64,000 bases of DNA from Chrysoporthe austroafricana (lineage: Eukaryota; Ascomycota; Sordariomycetes; Diaporthales; Cryphonectriaceae), in the NCBI GenBank assembly GCA_001051155.2, contig JYIP02000006.1:2418001-2482000 (forward strand), given 5' to 3'. The notes beneath the pieces were generated by a model. That model was not told the origin of the DNA. It did no database searches and saw nothing but the letters and a program-made list of their open reading frames with translations. Positions 1 through 10,592 of the stretch are shown piece by piece. The position numbers were made by a program, and so were the translations under genes. Numbering within the stretch: position 1 is the first letter of the stretch; every line of letters starts with the position of its first letter.

Positions 1-3000
1 ACGAGCTGTCTGCGGATGATGCTGTCATCAGCGCTCGGTCTCCTCGGATACCTTGAGGAATATGCCGGTATCCGGCATAAAACGCAAAGGCACTCATCAG
101 ATGTCAGTTGTTGCCGTGATCTGCGAACCGTGCCAGGGGCGCGTCAGTAATGATCCTCACTCGTCCAATAGGTCTCAGCCCCACAAGAAAAGGTGAAGCT
201 AGGATAATAGAGGTGTAGGTGACTGCCCTGCATGTAACATCGAGTCGCACTCGGATTGAATCCAACCAACAACAGACATGAATCCTCGACAAGAATACCA
301 TGTCCGGTTGATTGGCCCGGTCGCACTGCAGGGAAGTAATCGGGATTCATAGGCAGATACATGGCGGCTTCGAGGGTTTTCAAATTGTGGCTCTGATGGG
401 CATACATCTGCCTCGTGTTCGTTGGAGCTTTTCAAAGGTCATTGAAGGAAATATTTTATCCGGCTGTGTGGCCAGCTTGGTCTCACGTCTCGCACACCGG
501 CATACCGGTATGTGTAATTACGGCCTGCTCCTGGACGGATGCATCAGCCTGAGGACGGTGGCAGACGAGATACGTCAGACCGGTCGGGCGTACTCAATAG
601 ACCGAGAGTGAAAAGAGGGAAGCACTGCCCAGTCTCGATCGCACGGCAAGATCATCCTGTGACACCACTGGGTTGCTCCAATGACCCTTGCTTTTGCCAA
701 ATTCGTTCAAGAACCGAGTTGGCCCCTGGCCCCCTCTTTCCAGGGCATCGTAATCTGCACGGTAACCGGACCTTTCCGTTAGCAGGTCGTGCGCAGTGTG
801 TGATACGACTGGGCAGAGTTATGCTTCTTCATAAATATCTTAAGACCTTTTTTTCTCGCATGCGACAAAGCGACTAGTAATGCCATCAAGCAGTCGCAGT
901 GCTCAAACTCCAAGAAGCTGCCATCGAGGTGATCAGCAAGGTTGGGGCACAGCTGGCCCTGTAGCGACCAAGTCGCGCAGCTCCCCGTCCCGCGACCTGC
1001 AGTGATGAGATTGCAGGCAACACTCGGGTTAAGGCCGCGTATAAGAATGGCGTTGACGCTCGCCAGGATCTCTGTAGTGCAACGATCCTTTGCGGGGAAC
1101 GGAGCCGGAATCCGAATTCGCGTGGCCGACAGGTTCTGGAAGTAATCCTTCGGGTAATGTTGCGCAAGACGGCGTCGAGGGACGACAACTCAGCACGCTC
1201 CTCCTGTGCGTCATTCAAGTAGGATCACCTCCGATGCGGTGCCTCTGATGCCAAATCAATCCTCGCCGGCCGTAAGCATATACAGGCAATCGGTACTCGA
1301 ACTTGTATGAGACAGCAATAGCGGATCGCGATAGGGAAGTGACCATATGTAGCTTGTGTTGAATTCGAAGAAGTGACGTCCCTAGATGCGAGTAAGTCGA
1401 GCCGTGAAACTTTGGGCGTCTGCCCATCAATCTTGGTCGAGAACCTGCTCAACGAACTGTTACTGGCAGGCAGCGCAGCAAGAATGCCAGCTAGTCCTCG
1501 TCAACCAGCTCTATCTACCCCTTCCTGGTCCTGTTCAAATTCTTAGACCCTGGATGAACGCAATTATGTGCTCTCTAGGCTATAACTGACTCGTGAGTGT
1601 GAAGCTGGGTATTACCCAAGCCTCCACTGGCTTCAACCAGAGCATAGGACGTTCATCTCGAACCAGATCTTACAGGGCGGCGGCGGATGCTATTTCTCGC
1701 GCTATGCAACATTGGCTTTCCTTCCCACGAACTCTTCAGGATAGGGAGAAAGTAAAACGTCAGAAATCGAGTCCAGCACCGACCGAGATATGCTGCAAAT
1801 TCCCACGGAAGAATGGTGTTTATGTCGTGATTTCCCACGAATTTGATTGGTTTTTCTGTCTTCGTAAGTCGGAATTGTGAATGTAGGGTCTGCGTTTGGG
1901 GGAGCGAGAACGCTCAAAGGCCTGCACTGAAGACACCTTTTTGCTTTGAGGGAATATTGCCTCGTAAATGTCCCTGGGAGTCCCTCGTCGTCCAAGTCAT
2001 CAAGCTGACCTAGGATCAGGCCTAGTCGCTCAGTTGGAGCAAGATCGCATCAGACATACCGAGTATCTTCACAGCAAAGTAAGTGTGCAGGGTCGTAAGT
2101 GTTCCCCCCAGGGAGAGGGGACAATCTTCACGGTGCTGCAATTTCATCTTGCCTCTCGCGCTCGAACTCGCAGGGCTCGTCCCTTTCCTCGCGCTCCTCA
2201 CGCAGCTGATGTTTCCTGTTTTTATCTTCTGCCTTTGATTTCTTCACATCCGTCAGCATTATTATCATTATGGAAGCCTTTCAGTTCTGAGTCCAGATGG
2301 TCGTTCCAACCAACCTCCAGCGCGTCATCCGGCTGTTGCTGTCGCTGCCTTGTCTCCGCTCCCGTGATTCGATTCCACTTCTGATGAGTCTCCTTCGAAC
2401 TCTGAGTCGTGCACAGCACCTCTCAAAGCAAGAATCGCGATTAAGTCTTCGCGCATAGTTGCGCTCCCAACAATGTCTCATGGAATTGGGCTAGCTTTGA
2501 TGTGACGAAGCTGGGAGATCCGACCTTCTCTTCGTCCCCTTGGTGGTCTGCGCTTCTCGACGCTTAAGCCTTTCACGCGTAAGGCATCCCGGCAGCTCGT
2601 GTCTGTCGCCATATTCGGGCTTCTCAGCGGTACTTACAATGCTGAGGAATCGAGCTGCTAGTTGGGAGATAGATGATCGACCTATTGTTGAGAAATCTTG
2701 GTCGAATTGCAGGTGCGATTGGGAAATTCGGACGTTGCTCAGGCTTGAGGAGACCTACATGCTTGCAAAGAAGAGGGTTAGGGCTGTGGAACGCTGAGGG
2801 CCGCGATAGATATCAACCAAACAACAGTATAACTCTTTTCTTTATTTTCTTCTTTTCTTCTTAATAGAAAGAGATGTGGAGAGAGGAGGTAGGGAAAGGA
2901 GACAGAATGGAGAAGAAATAGAGTGCATGGAGGCGCCTTCCCATACAAAACATGCACTCTCCAGGTCTTCCATGCTCATGATGTCCGTAGACCCGCTTAC

Positions 3001-3764
3001 AAGAAAGCTACTCGAGGCCTGCGGGCTATGCTCCAGTAACTACTTCGATGTCTTTGGATACATGCCTGAAGGTATTAGTATTCCATTACTTCTCGCACAC
3101 ATCACAGTTGTTAGCAACAGATCCTTAGACTGCCTTGTCCCGCTTCTCCGCTGCTGCTACTTGTTCTTCAAGACCACTCCTCATGATGTCACCACCCTAC
3201 CTTCGAATGTCCATACACACTGCGTTCTCGCATTCCTCCCTGGTATTTAATGTGCCACACTGTATGGGTCACATGGTATAGGAGATGTGCTGTCGACGCA
3301 TTACCAGACATCCGGCTGCGAGGTAGATGGCTGGAGCAACTGCGCATCCTGAATCGGTCTTTATTCCATGGTATCCTTGGACGAATATCCTACAGAAAAT
3401 TGCAAGGAAAGCTTTCCAATCCCTGTGTATTCTTCTGTATCTGGATAGCGGTCGAAGCAGTTGTCTTGCTGGGCTAGCTGAGAGGACCGTACGATACATC
3501 ATATGGACTCATCTCAGTCACCTGGGCTGTGGACGTGACGCTTCCAATGGAGTCACGGTTGCTAGCATGCCCTTTAGACACGAAGAACAAGGCCACAAAC
3601 GAACGGGTTCTGACCTGAAGACGGCGTGATTTGGCTGGCTTGCGATCACACCCAAAACACGAGCGAGCAACGTGTGACCTGCACATTTGCTGGTCGGAGA
3701 TGCGTGAGGCTGCATTGCGGTACTCGTACACCTTCAACAAGTCTTTGGCGGCCCACAAAGATAT
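1..3764. other. Gene-free left edge
   Basis: No reading frame here resembles a known protein, and the open frames (at most about 140 codons) lack consistent splice joins that would extend them. Base composition is mixed and lower in GC than the genes to the right. A D-arm-like string near 2024-2040 is not accompanied by a T-arm. The segment could be the 3' side of a gene beyond the window or old decayed repeat; I can support neither. Confidence 0.5.
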
Positions 3765-5447
3765 CTAATCTTCTCTCCTTGCCAGGTTGGAGTGCAGCTT
3801 GTGCTGCTTCATCAGGGACACGCATATCAGCCCAACGATAGCAAGGCCCAGCGTGGTCAACCACACCCCCCGGAAAGCCTCCATAAAAGAAGCGATGACG
3901 CCGTCCTTCCAGCCTTCAGGCAGGTGCTTCAGCTCATCGAGGTCGTCCCTTATGCTCTTTATCTCATCCGCCGCGCCGGGTATAGAGCCGAACCTGCTCC
4001 ACAACCTCTCCTTCAAGATATTTTGGTACACCACGGACGCGATGGTAACCCCAAGCGTGGCCCCAACAGATCGGAAGGCGTACGTGGCAGATGTGATTAC
4101 GGCTTGTTGGGAGTGGTCAACAGCCGCGATACAGGCCAGCAGCGTCACCGTGAGCATACCGCCGTACCCTCCGCCCGTGAGAACAAACGCCGGGAATGGG
4201 ACCCAGCCTGGGCTATCTGCGTCGAGGGTTGATATGATAGCCGTGCCGGCGACAAAGCAAACCAGGACGCATATCCCGAGGCCGAGATAGCGGCCGGTCC
4301 TCTTCATTATGAGCCCACACCCGAGGGAGCTGACGGAAACGCCCAAGCTGCCAAAGAGAATCCTAAAGCCCGACTGCGTCGGCGAGTAGCCTAGCACCTG
4401 CAAGTAAATTGGCACGTAGAAGATCAGGATCGTGTTCGCCATTGTGCATGCCAAATTTGCCATACATGCGGTGAAGATGGTGCGATGAACGAGGAGCCTG
4501 ACGGGGATGATGGGTTGAGCGCTCCGGCTCTCCCAGACGATGAAAGCGATGAGAAGTACCAGGGCGAGGGGCAACGTTGTCAGAACGAGCGGGTCTGTCC
4601 ATGGCACGAGGTTGCCCCCTGCGTTCAGACCCAGCAGTAAGATAACGAGGAAAGACATGGTCAAGAGAGCCCCCACGAAGTCGATCCTCGAGAGGGCCGA
4701 CTTGTTAGACATCTTGGGCGGCACCCTGACCAAGAAGAACGCGAGCAGCCCTGAGACCACCACGACAGGGACCTGGACAAGGAAAGCCAGCCGCCATCCC
4801 CATGAGGATGTATCATTGACGAAGCCTCCGAATATACCACCCAGCATCGCTCCTGAGCCAAAGCAAATGTTGCCAATCCCCTGGATCACGCCCCTTTTCC
4901 TGAGAGGGACCAGATCAGATGCCAGGAATGTGGAAATCGCCATCAAGCCGCCGCCACCGACGCCGGCCACCACACGACCGAGTATCATCACCCTGTCGCT
5001 CTGGGCAAGGCCACAGATCAGATTGCCCGCCGCAAAGAAGACGTTGCTGAACACCAGGCCCGGGCCCCTGCCGAAGATATCCGTCAGGCGGCCGGAGATG
5101 GGCTGACAGGCGGCGTTCGCAATCAGATATGCGGCAGCCAACCATGACAAGAGACTCAGCGACTTGAACTCGCTCGATATCGGGGCCGAAAGCGTCGCAA
5201 TGATGGTGGTGTCTATGGCTCCCAAGAAGACGCCGACGTATGCACTGCTGAGGATGACCCAGAGTTTCGCGCCGGAGATGTCCGTGATGAGGACCGTCTG
5301 CTCCTCGTGCTGGCGGCTTTCCCCTCCATCTTCAGAATGCCTCTCCGGTTGACCATTCAGCAGTGGTGTCCGCTCATCGCTGCGCGCGTCTTCGAGAGCC
5401 GGAGCTTGCCTCGGGTCGACGATGACATCGTCCTGACGGGAACTCAT
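3765..5447 (-). CDS. MFS permease, Vba/Fnx1-like (DHA2 type)
   Basis: Intronless 560-residue major facilitator protein, about the usual length for 14-TM drug:H+ antiporters. The polar N-terminus (about residues 1-55) carries an acidic dileucine signal, ERTPLL, followed by a hydrophobic run starting near residue 57. Family motifs are visible: AYLIANAACQPISGRLTDIFGR (split over TM2-TM3; GRLTDIFGR is the loop 2-3 motif A) and the GRVVAGVGGGGL segment of TM4. The sequence most resembles fungal vacuolar basic amino-acid/multidrug permeases (Vba, Fnx1), which move cationic amino acids or drugs against protons; the dileucine signal fits a vacuolar address. Substrate is inferred from family only. The ATG at 5447 is the first Met and precedes a typical charged leader. 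No partner gene adjoins it. Confidence 0.88.
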   Translation of the reverse strand: MSSRQDDVIVDPRQAPALEDARSDERTPLLNGQPERHSEDGGESRQHEEQTVLITDISGAKLWVILSSAYVGVFLGAIDTTIIATLSAPISSEFKSLSLLSWLAAAYLIANAACQPISGRLTDIFGRGPGLVFSNVFFAAGNLICGLAQSDRVMILGRVVAGVGGGGLMAISTFLASDLVPLRKRGVIQGIGNICFGSGAMLGGIFGGFVNDTSSWGWRLAFLVQVPVVVVSGLLAFFLVRVPPKMSNKSALSRIDFVGALLTMSFLVILLLGLNAGGNLVPWTDPLVLTTLPLALVLLIAFIVWESRSAQPIIPVRLLVHRTIFTACMANLACTMANTILIFYVPIYLQVLGYSPTQSGFRILFGSLGVSVSSLGCGLIMKRTGRYLGLGICVLVCFVAGTAIISTLDADSPGWVPFPAFVLTGGGYGGMLTVTLLACIAAVDHSQQAVITSATYAFRSVGATLGVTIASVVYQNILKERLWSRFGSIPGAADEIKSIRDDLDELKHLPEGWKDGVIASFMEAFRGVWLTTLGLAIVGLICVSLMKQHKLHSNLARRED

Positions 5448-6134
5448 TTTGCCGACGCCAGGCCCCGCCCCCTTGGATATCTCGCAGTGCGTACGCGCGT
5501 ATCAGAGAGAGAAGCGGAGAACAAAAGAAAAAGCGTATAAGATAAAGTTGAGATGTAATAATGTAGATTGGAAAGGTAAAATATGCCACTGGTCCTTCGG
5601 CGTCGGACTGGACATGAGCTTATCCTCCGATAGCCGGCCGCCCGGCATGATTTCTCAGCTGCTGTGCAACCCCCGGAAGCCGCTGCGCTAAAAAGTTCTA
5701 ATATTGCGACATTGACCCTACCGGAATCCGTAGCAGAGGCTATCCTTTTACGGCGTCCTGAACGCAAGGCTATTGTGACTTGGTCACGGTCTGATCCGTA
5801 TGTACGTGCAAGTGTTTACTAGCGGTCAGGCTTCTAAGCAAGGAATACTAAGAACTCGGAACTTAGAACTTAGATTGACGACTGAAGAATTATAAGGAAA
5901 GTACTCAATAAACATAAGAAATGTCCAACATTATATATCCAGCTCTTCAGACTTGGATCGCTTGGATCACGAGCGAGTCCAGCGATCCAAGCCTATAGCC
6001 TCATTCTGGTAGGCGGTGTGCGTCCTACTGGAATGTTAACTGACCTGCTCTAATGACCTGCTACCTTCTGGGTCATAACAGGTCCCATGAAGTTTTTCCC
6101 CGCTCGAGCCAATTGAGATATTCGACACGGCATA
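5448..6134. other. Divergent promoter region, MFS permease and HET gene
   Basis: About 690 bp between two divergently transcribed genes, so it should hold both promoters. AT-rich in its middle. It contains the imperfect inverted repeat at 5952-5991 and two copies of TGACCTGCT about 14 bp apart near 6041-6062. No coding potential seen. Confidence 0.55.
5952..5991. repeat. Inverted repeat upstream of HET gene
   Basis: CTTGGATCGCT (left arm) and AGCGATCCAAG (right arm) are exact reverse complements, 11 bp each; pairing can continue inward through TGGA/TCCA with one bulged T, leaving a loop of about 10 nt. It lies about 145-185 bp before the HET start codon. It could be an operator-like site or a small element relic. 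Confidence 0.6.
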
Positions 6135-8412
6135 ATGACCATCATGGCTTGCAAAAGCTGCGCAGAACTCAGAATCGAGTACGATGCAGACGATCCTAAA
6201 CAGGAGATCATACCAAGCGGCTTTCAGTTACAAGACAAGCTTCCTGACCTTCCTCACCTCAGCCAACATGTGAATCTTGGCTGCGAGTTCTGCGCTGTCC
6301 TCGTGGATATTATCTTCAACGCCCTGGAGCTCAAGCCGGCTGCTGCCGTTGCAAGTGGCTCCCATGGGTCGACGCCCGTCAGCTTAAGAAACGCATGTTT
6401 CTATACAGAATACTACCACAGAACAGACGCTATCGGAGATGAAAATGGCGTGTATGCCCTCCAATTAGAGCTACAAATAGGAGACGCTGAGGCCGAGAAG
6501 TTGTACTTCTCTGTGTATGCGGACCTTGGTGAGTTCCGAGGTGCTCCATATTAACGAAATGCATTCGTTCAGAGGCTGAAAAGCCGAGAAACTCAGGGAC
6601 AGAAGCGTCGAAGTCTGGGAGAATCCAGCGGAGAAGACCGGGGCCAAACGTGTTATCTGACACGTGCATTTCGCGCATACAAAATTGGATCCGGGAGTGT
6701 GAAAGCCATCCAAATTGCGGCGATACCGGAGAATCGTTCACCCCAACAAGGCTGATCAATGTCGACACAGGCGATCCTGCAGTGGTTAAGCTGGAAACCA
6801 AAAACAAGACAGCCGGGCTACGCTATGTAGCTCTGAGCCATTGTTGGGGGCTACCAGATCCACGAAGGCCGATGCTAGTAACAGAGACATCTACACTGCG
6901 CGAGAGACAGGAAGGAATACCACTGGACATGTGAGTACAGCTTAGCAGACGATTTTGTGGCCAGCAAGCTTACCTTTCAGTAGTATGCCCCAAAACTTCG
7001 CAGATGCCGTGGCCGTGACACGTCGTTTGAATTTGCAATACCTCTGGATCGACTCTCTGTGTATCATCCAAGACTCTGCTGAGGACTGGCAACGCGAAGC
7101 GGCAACTATGGACCAAGTCTACAAGCACGCTCACTTGACTCTTGCAGCGACATCCACCAGAACAAGTCACGACGGCTTCGTGGAGCGGCCTCTGAGCCGC
7201 GAAGTGCGGGTTCCTTTCATTTCTCCGAAAGACAAGAATCTAGATGGCTGTTTTTACCTGAGGCAAACGGCGGATGAGCGGCCATGCAGATATGAGTTGA
7301 ATGTCCAATGCTCGACGTGGAATGACAGGGGTTGGACGCTACAAGAGAGGTTCCTCTCCCGGCGTTTGGTCCACTGCTGCAGAGACCAGGCGTATTTTGA
7401 ATGCCGGACTGCTATTTGGGCTGAGGACAATCATAAGATTCAACACGTGCCAACTGCTGGAGCCTTGATGGGTAATGAAAACTCTTGCGACGAGGGTGAC
7501 ACAGAAACAGACGACGACGACGACGATGAGGACGACGACGACGATGAGGACGACGACGACGATGAGGACGACGACGACGATGAGGACGACGACGACGATG
7601 AGGACGAGGAGGGCAAGGTGGCGAAGGATGCGGCAGAGGCCATAGCAGTTGACGATGATGATCAGGCTGAGGACCTAGAGAGAATATTTGAGCGCTGGTC
7701 TCTGATTGTGGCGCAATATTCTACTCGTCAACTAACCTTCGGCCGCGATAAACTCCCTGCTCTTTCCGGCCTCGCTAAAGAAACCTCTTCTGCCGGTCCT
7801 GTCGGACGCTACCTCGCCGGCATTTGGGAACGAGACCTGTTGTACGGATTGCTTTGGATCTGCCTTGCCAACGACGGCCAGTTCTCTCTACCGCCGTCGT
7901 ATCGCGCACCTTCGTGGTCATGGGCCAGCATGGACGGGCAAATAAGTTGGGGAAGCTACTGGGACCGAGCAGAGATGCCCAAGAAGATCGACTTGCTGGA
8001 AGTTGACATGGAGCTGGAGGGAAGCGACCCCTTCGGCGGCATCAAGGGTGGTAGCCTTGTGATCTCCGGCTCTCTTGCTACTGTCAGTGTTGGTGATTCT
8101 GATGACACCGTGCCCTCTAAATCTTCCTTCCCCTACCAGCTGATGTATGAAGGACGAAGAGTCGGGTTATTGCACCTGGATCTACGGAATCCGGAGACTG
8201 TATCAAGTGAGTTGCATGCATTGCAGCTCTTCGATCAGTATCCCAGGTTACCGGAGCATGGACAGAGGCCCGGGGACGTGTGGTGTGGACTACTACTGGA
8301 GCGGAGTCGTGGAAAGGCTGATACTTTCAGTCGTGTGGGACTTTTTTTTCTGGATGAGGATTGCTTGGATGTCTTTCACAGTCTGCACCGAGACCGCATT
8401 ATTTTGACATGA
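6135..8412 (+). CDS. HET-domain (heterokaryon incompatibility) protein
   Basis: Three exons by my splice model: 6135-6528, 6573-6930 and 6981-8412, giving 727 residues. The HET domain begins near residue 213 with the hallmark RYVALSHCWG, followed across intron 2 by FADAVAVTRRL, YLWIDSLCIIQD and the DWQREAATM motif, and later by the CSTWNDRGWTLQERFLSRR block. Downstream is the usual W..IV..YS.R.LT...DKLPALSGLA segment. HET proteins trigger growth arrest or cell death when incompatible hyphae fuse; no STAND/NACHT or WD-repeat region follows, so this is a stand-alone HET protein. The N-terminus has a CxxC pair (CKSCAEL) and another cysteine group (CEFC). Oddities: a 44-bp first intron, and five Asp5-Glu repeats at residues ~428-461, inserted between the HET domain and the conserved YS..LT part. 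Confidence 0.88.
7510..7611 (+). repeat. 18-bp minisatellite inside the HET gene
   Basis: In-frame array of the unit GACGACGACGACGATGAG (Asp5-Glu): one slightly longer first unit at 7510-7530 and four further near-perfect units to 7602, then degenerate acidic codons. Identity between units suggests recent expansion by slippage or unequal exchange; length polymorphism between strains is likely. Confidence 0.9.
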
Positions 8413-9586
8413 AATATTACTATCATGTGCTGGCCGCACAGCAGGTGCCCTTCTAAGTTACCTCTTTTGCCACAGTACACTGAGTTATCCAGGCATCGTT
8501 GGCATAAAGCGCGGATTCCGCCAGAAGGGGGGGATCCCTGCATCGCTGGCCCCGGATCCAGAGCATCGGTACTATTATACTGTGCGAGTCGAGGCTCACA
8601 GAGACAACGGGCACTGCCGGCCCGAAAAGAGAATATTATAGGCAGCGTCGACTTCCAGTATCAATAAAAGATCTATAGTCTCAAAGTTAAGGATATCCTT
8701 GCAGTATATAGTATTCCATATTATTGATATAAAACGGCCCAATATGTGGGCTATAACTTGAGGTAATAATGCATCCTAGCTCAACGACTCTTCGGTATTG
8801 AATATTGACAAGGCTCTCAGGCACCCAGGCCAGCTAACCTCCAGATTGGCATCGTAGTTTCCTATTTAGGAAACCACACTGGCCTCTGGAGGGATAGATT
8901 GATGCCCAACGAACCTTATCGGTCGAAAGGAAAGGCAAACAGGCGAAAGAAAAGATAAGCGGTCTTTCCAGACCCCTAGGGGGCCAGAGGGTCCTCTATA
9001 TCAGGGCGGCTTTCCTCCCTTCCAGATAGCTTAATTCGTCAAGCTTCAATATACACTCGTTCGTTCCCTATAAAACAACATTCGGTAGCCTAATGAGATA
9101 GACACGAGACTTCATACAGCCGTATTCATCTAAAAAGTAAGCACATCGCGTAAAGGTTTACTTCCCTCGATTCGCGAGTGAGGAACCACGGTTGGTCACG
9201 TGCCGTATGGTGATACACTGTGTTTTCATATGAACTAGTAAGTTCTTGTGGTACAAGAAGTCAGTACTAGGATGCTTTGTGCATGTGTATACCTAGATAC
9301 TTCTTCGCGGCCCATCCAAATCGGAATAATGGTAACCCGGAGCCAAGACCCAAGGCTAGCCACAGGAAACGGCATACCGGAGTTTCAAGGTGGAGAGAAG
9401 GTGACAGAATGTGCTCTAGATTCGTGAGATTGGCAAGCTTGCGTCGAGTTGCCATGTCCCATGCTCCGTGGATGTGGCGACTGTCGCAGGAGCAACATGA
9501 TGGAGAGAGAGACAGACCAGGTCAGATCACAAAGATCGCAGGGGGAAACCGTTTCCGCGAAAGAGATGAAGGGACGTTACTCTCTC
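8413..9586. other. Spacer between HET gene and minus-strand gene
   Basis: Convergent 3'-to-3' spacer, AT-rich, with no credible frame. A palindromic core TTTCCTATTTAGGAAA at about 8859-8874 is flanked by partly matching CCAGA/TCTGG arms, resembling a decayed hairpin or short inverted-repeat element; target duplications are not evident. Confidence 0.45.
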
Positions 9587-10108
9587 TCACTCCTCAAACT
9601 TCCCACCCTTGACGCCATACCTCCAGCCCATATACCCAATCGTCCCCAGCACGCTCCCCAGGCCCGCGGCGCCCACAACCCGGCTCCAGCCCGCCCCCTT
9701 CAGCACCCCGGCCACCGCCGCGCCGCCGACGCCCGCGACGGCGCCGCCGTACGTCCAGTCATCACACTCGACCTGGCCCTTGTTGTGCAGCAGCCGCCAG
9801 CTCCGGTCCTTCCACTCGATGCCCTTGCGGCCGCGCATCCGCGCCGCTAGACCGACGGCGAGCAGTGCCGTGCCGATGGCGGTCCCCCTGCTGGCGGCCT
9901 GGAGGAGGGTCGGCGCCAGCGACGCCGGTGACGGTGTGGCGAGGGTGCCGGCGGGGCGCGTGCGCCTGTAGGCGTTCCGCACGCCGAACACGGCGCTGCC
10001 GACGATGGCGCCTGTTGTTGCGCCACGGGTGAGGACGTGCACGGTGAGGATGGTGTGGGAGAGGGCCTGGTCCTCTGCGTATTCCGCACGGGGGAATAAG
10101 CGCGACAT
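9587..10108 (-). CDS. Small glycine-rich membrane protein (DUF1757-like)
   Basis: Single-exon frame of 173 residues from the ATG at 10108; a longer frame to 10144 uses a non-ATG start and was not used. Two stretches rich in Gly/Ala (TGAIVGSAVFGV near residue 35 and GGAVAGVGGAAVAGVL near 120) look like glycine-zipper transmembrane helices, and between them lies the polar, well-formed motif EWKDRSWRLLHNKGQ..CDDWTY. This pattern matches, from memory, a conserved fungal family of unknown function (DUF1757). The helix style recalls Tim17/complex I accessory proteins, so a mitochondrial membrane is a reasonable guess, but no function is established. It is transcribed away from the epoxide hydrolase side by side on the same strand. 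Confidence 0.7.
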   Translation of the reverse strand: MSRLFPRAEYAEDQALSHTILTVHVLTRGATTGAIVGSAVFGVRNAYRRTRPAGTLATPSPASLAPTLLQAASRGTAIGTALLAVGLAARMRGRKGIEWKDRSWRLLHNKGQVECDDWTYGGAVAGVGGAAVAGVLKGAGWSRVVGAAGLGSVLGTIGYMGWRYGVKGGKFEE

Positions 10109-10592
10109 GTTGAGGGTATCAGTGACACCTGGCCGGTGCTTCAAGGGTGCTTGCGATATCAGGTGACAGCTGCTGGGGTTGCGGTAGGCGTTGTACTTCA
10201 GACTTTTTATTTGCTGACAGCTTCACCATACAAATTTCGATGGGTACAGCAACTGTAAGCTGATAAAACAGATGGCATCCTGCGAGGCGGGGTTGAGACC
10301 CTATTTGACTGCGTTGTGTCTGTCAGCGAGCTTACGTCCCGGGACGGATGGACGGAGAGATTCATTCCATTGTGTAGGGCGGCCCAAAAATGCCGGCGCA
10401 TTCACTCCCTAGACTTTTGCGAGTGCGAAAATCACCCTATATTGGTGAACTAATTAAGCTCGCACGCTTCGACACACGAGGCTAGAGTCTCAATATCAAC
10501 TTTTCGCACTGGACCATGATTGATTGCACTATCATCTGAATATTTGGCCCTCCGGCCTAGACAGCTATGTCGCCTGGAGAATTCTACGCATC
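10109..10592. other. Promoter of small membrane protein / 3' end of epoxide hydrolase
   Basis: About 480 bp between two tandem minus-strand genes. AT-rich, no reading frame of note. It must hold the promoter of the small membrane protein and the terminator of the epoxide hydrolase; I see no distinctive site. Confidence 0.5.

Noticed and set aside
2024..2040. tRNA D-arm-like string GCTCAGTTGGAGC
   Set aside because: No pairing anticodon stem and no B-box/T-arm follows at the needed distance.
7440..7643. Poly-serine reading frame on the minus strand in the HET gene
   Set aside because: It is the complement of the Asp-Glu minisatellite, not a gene.
8855..8900. Miniature inverted-repeat element at 8.86 kb
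   Set aside because: Only a short palindrome with loosely matching arms; no target duplication or second copy in the window.
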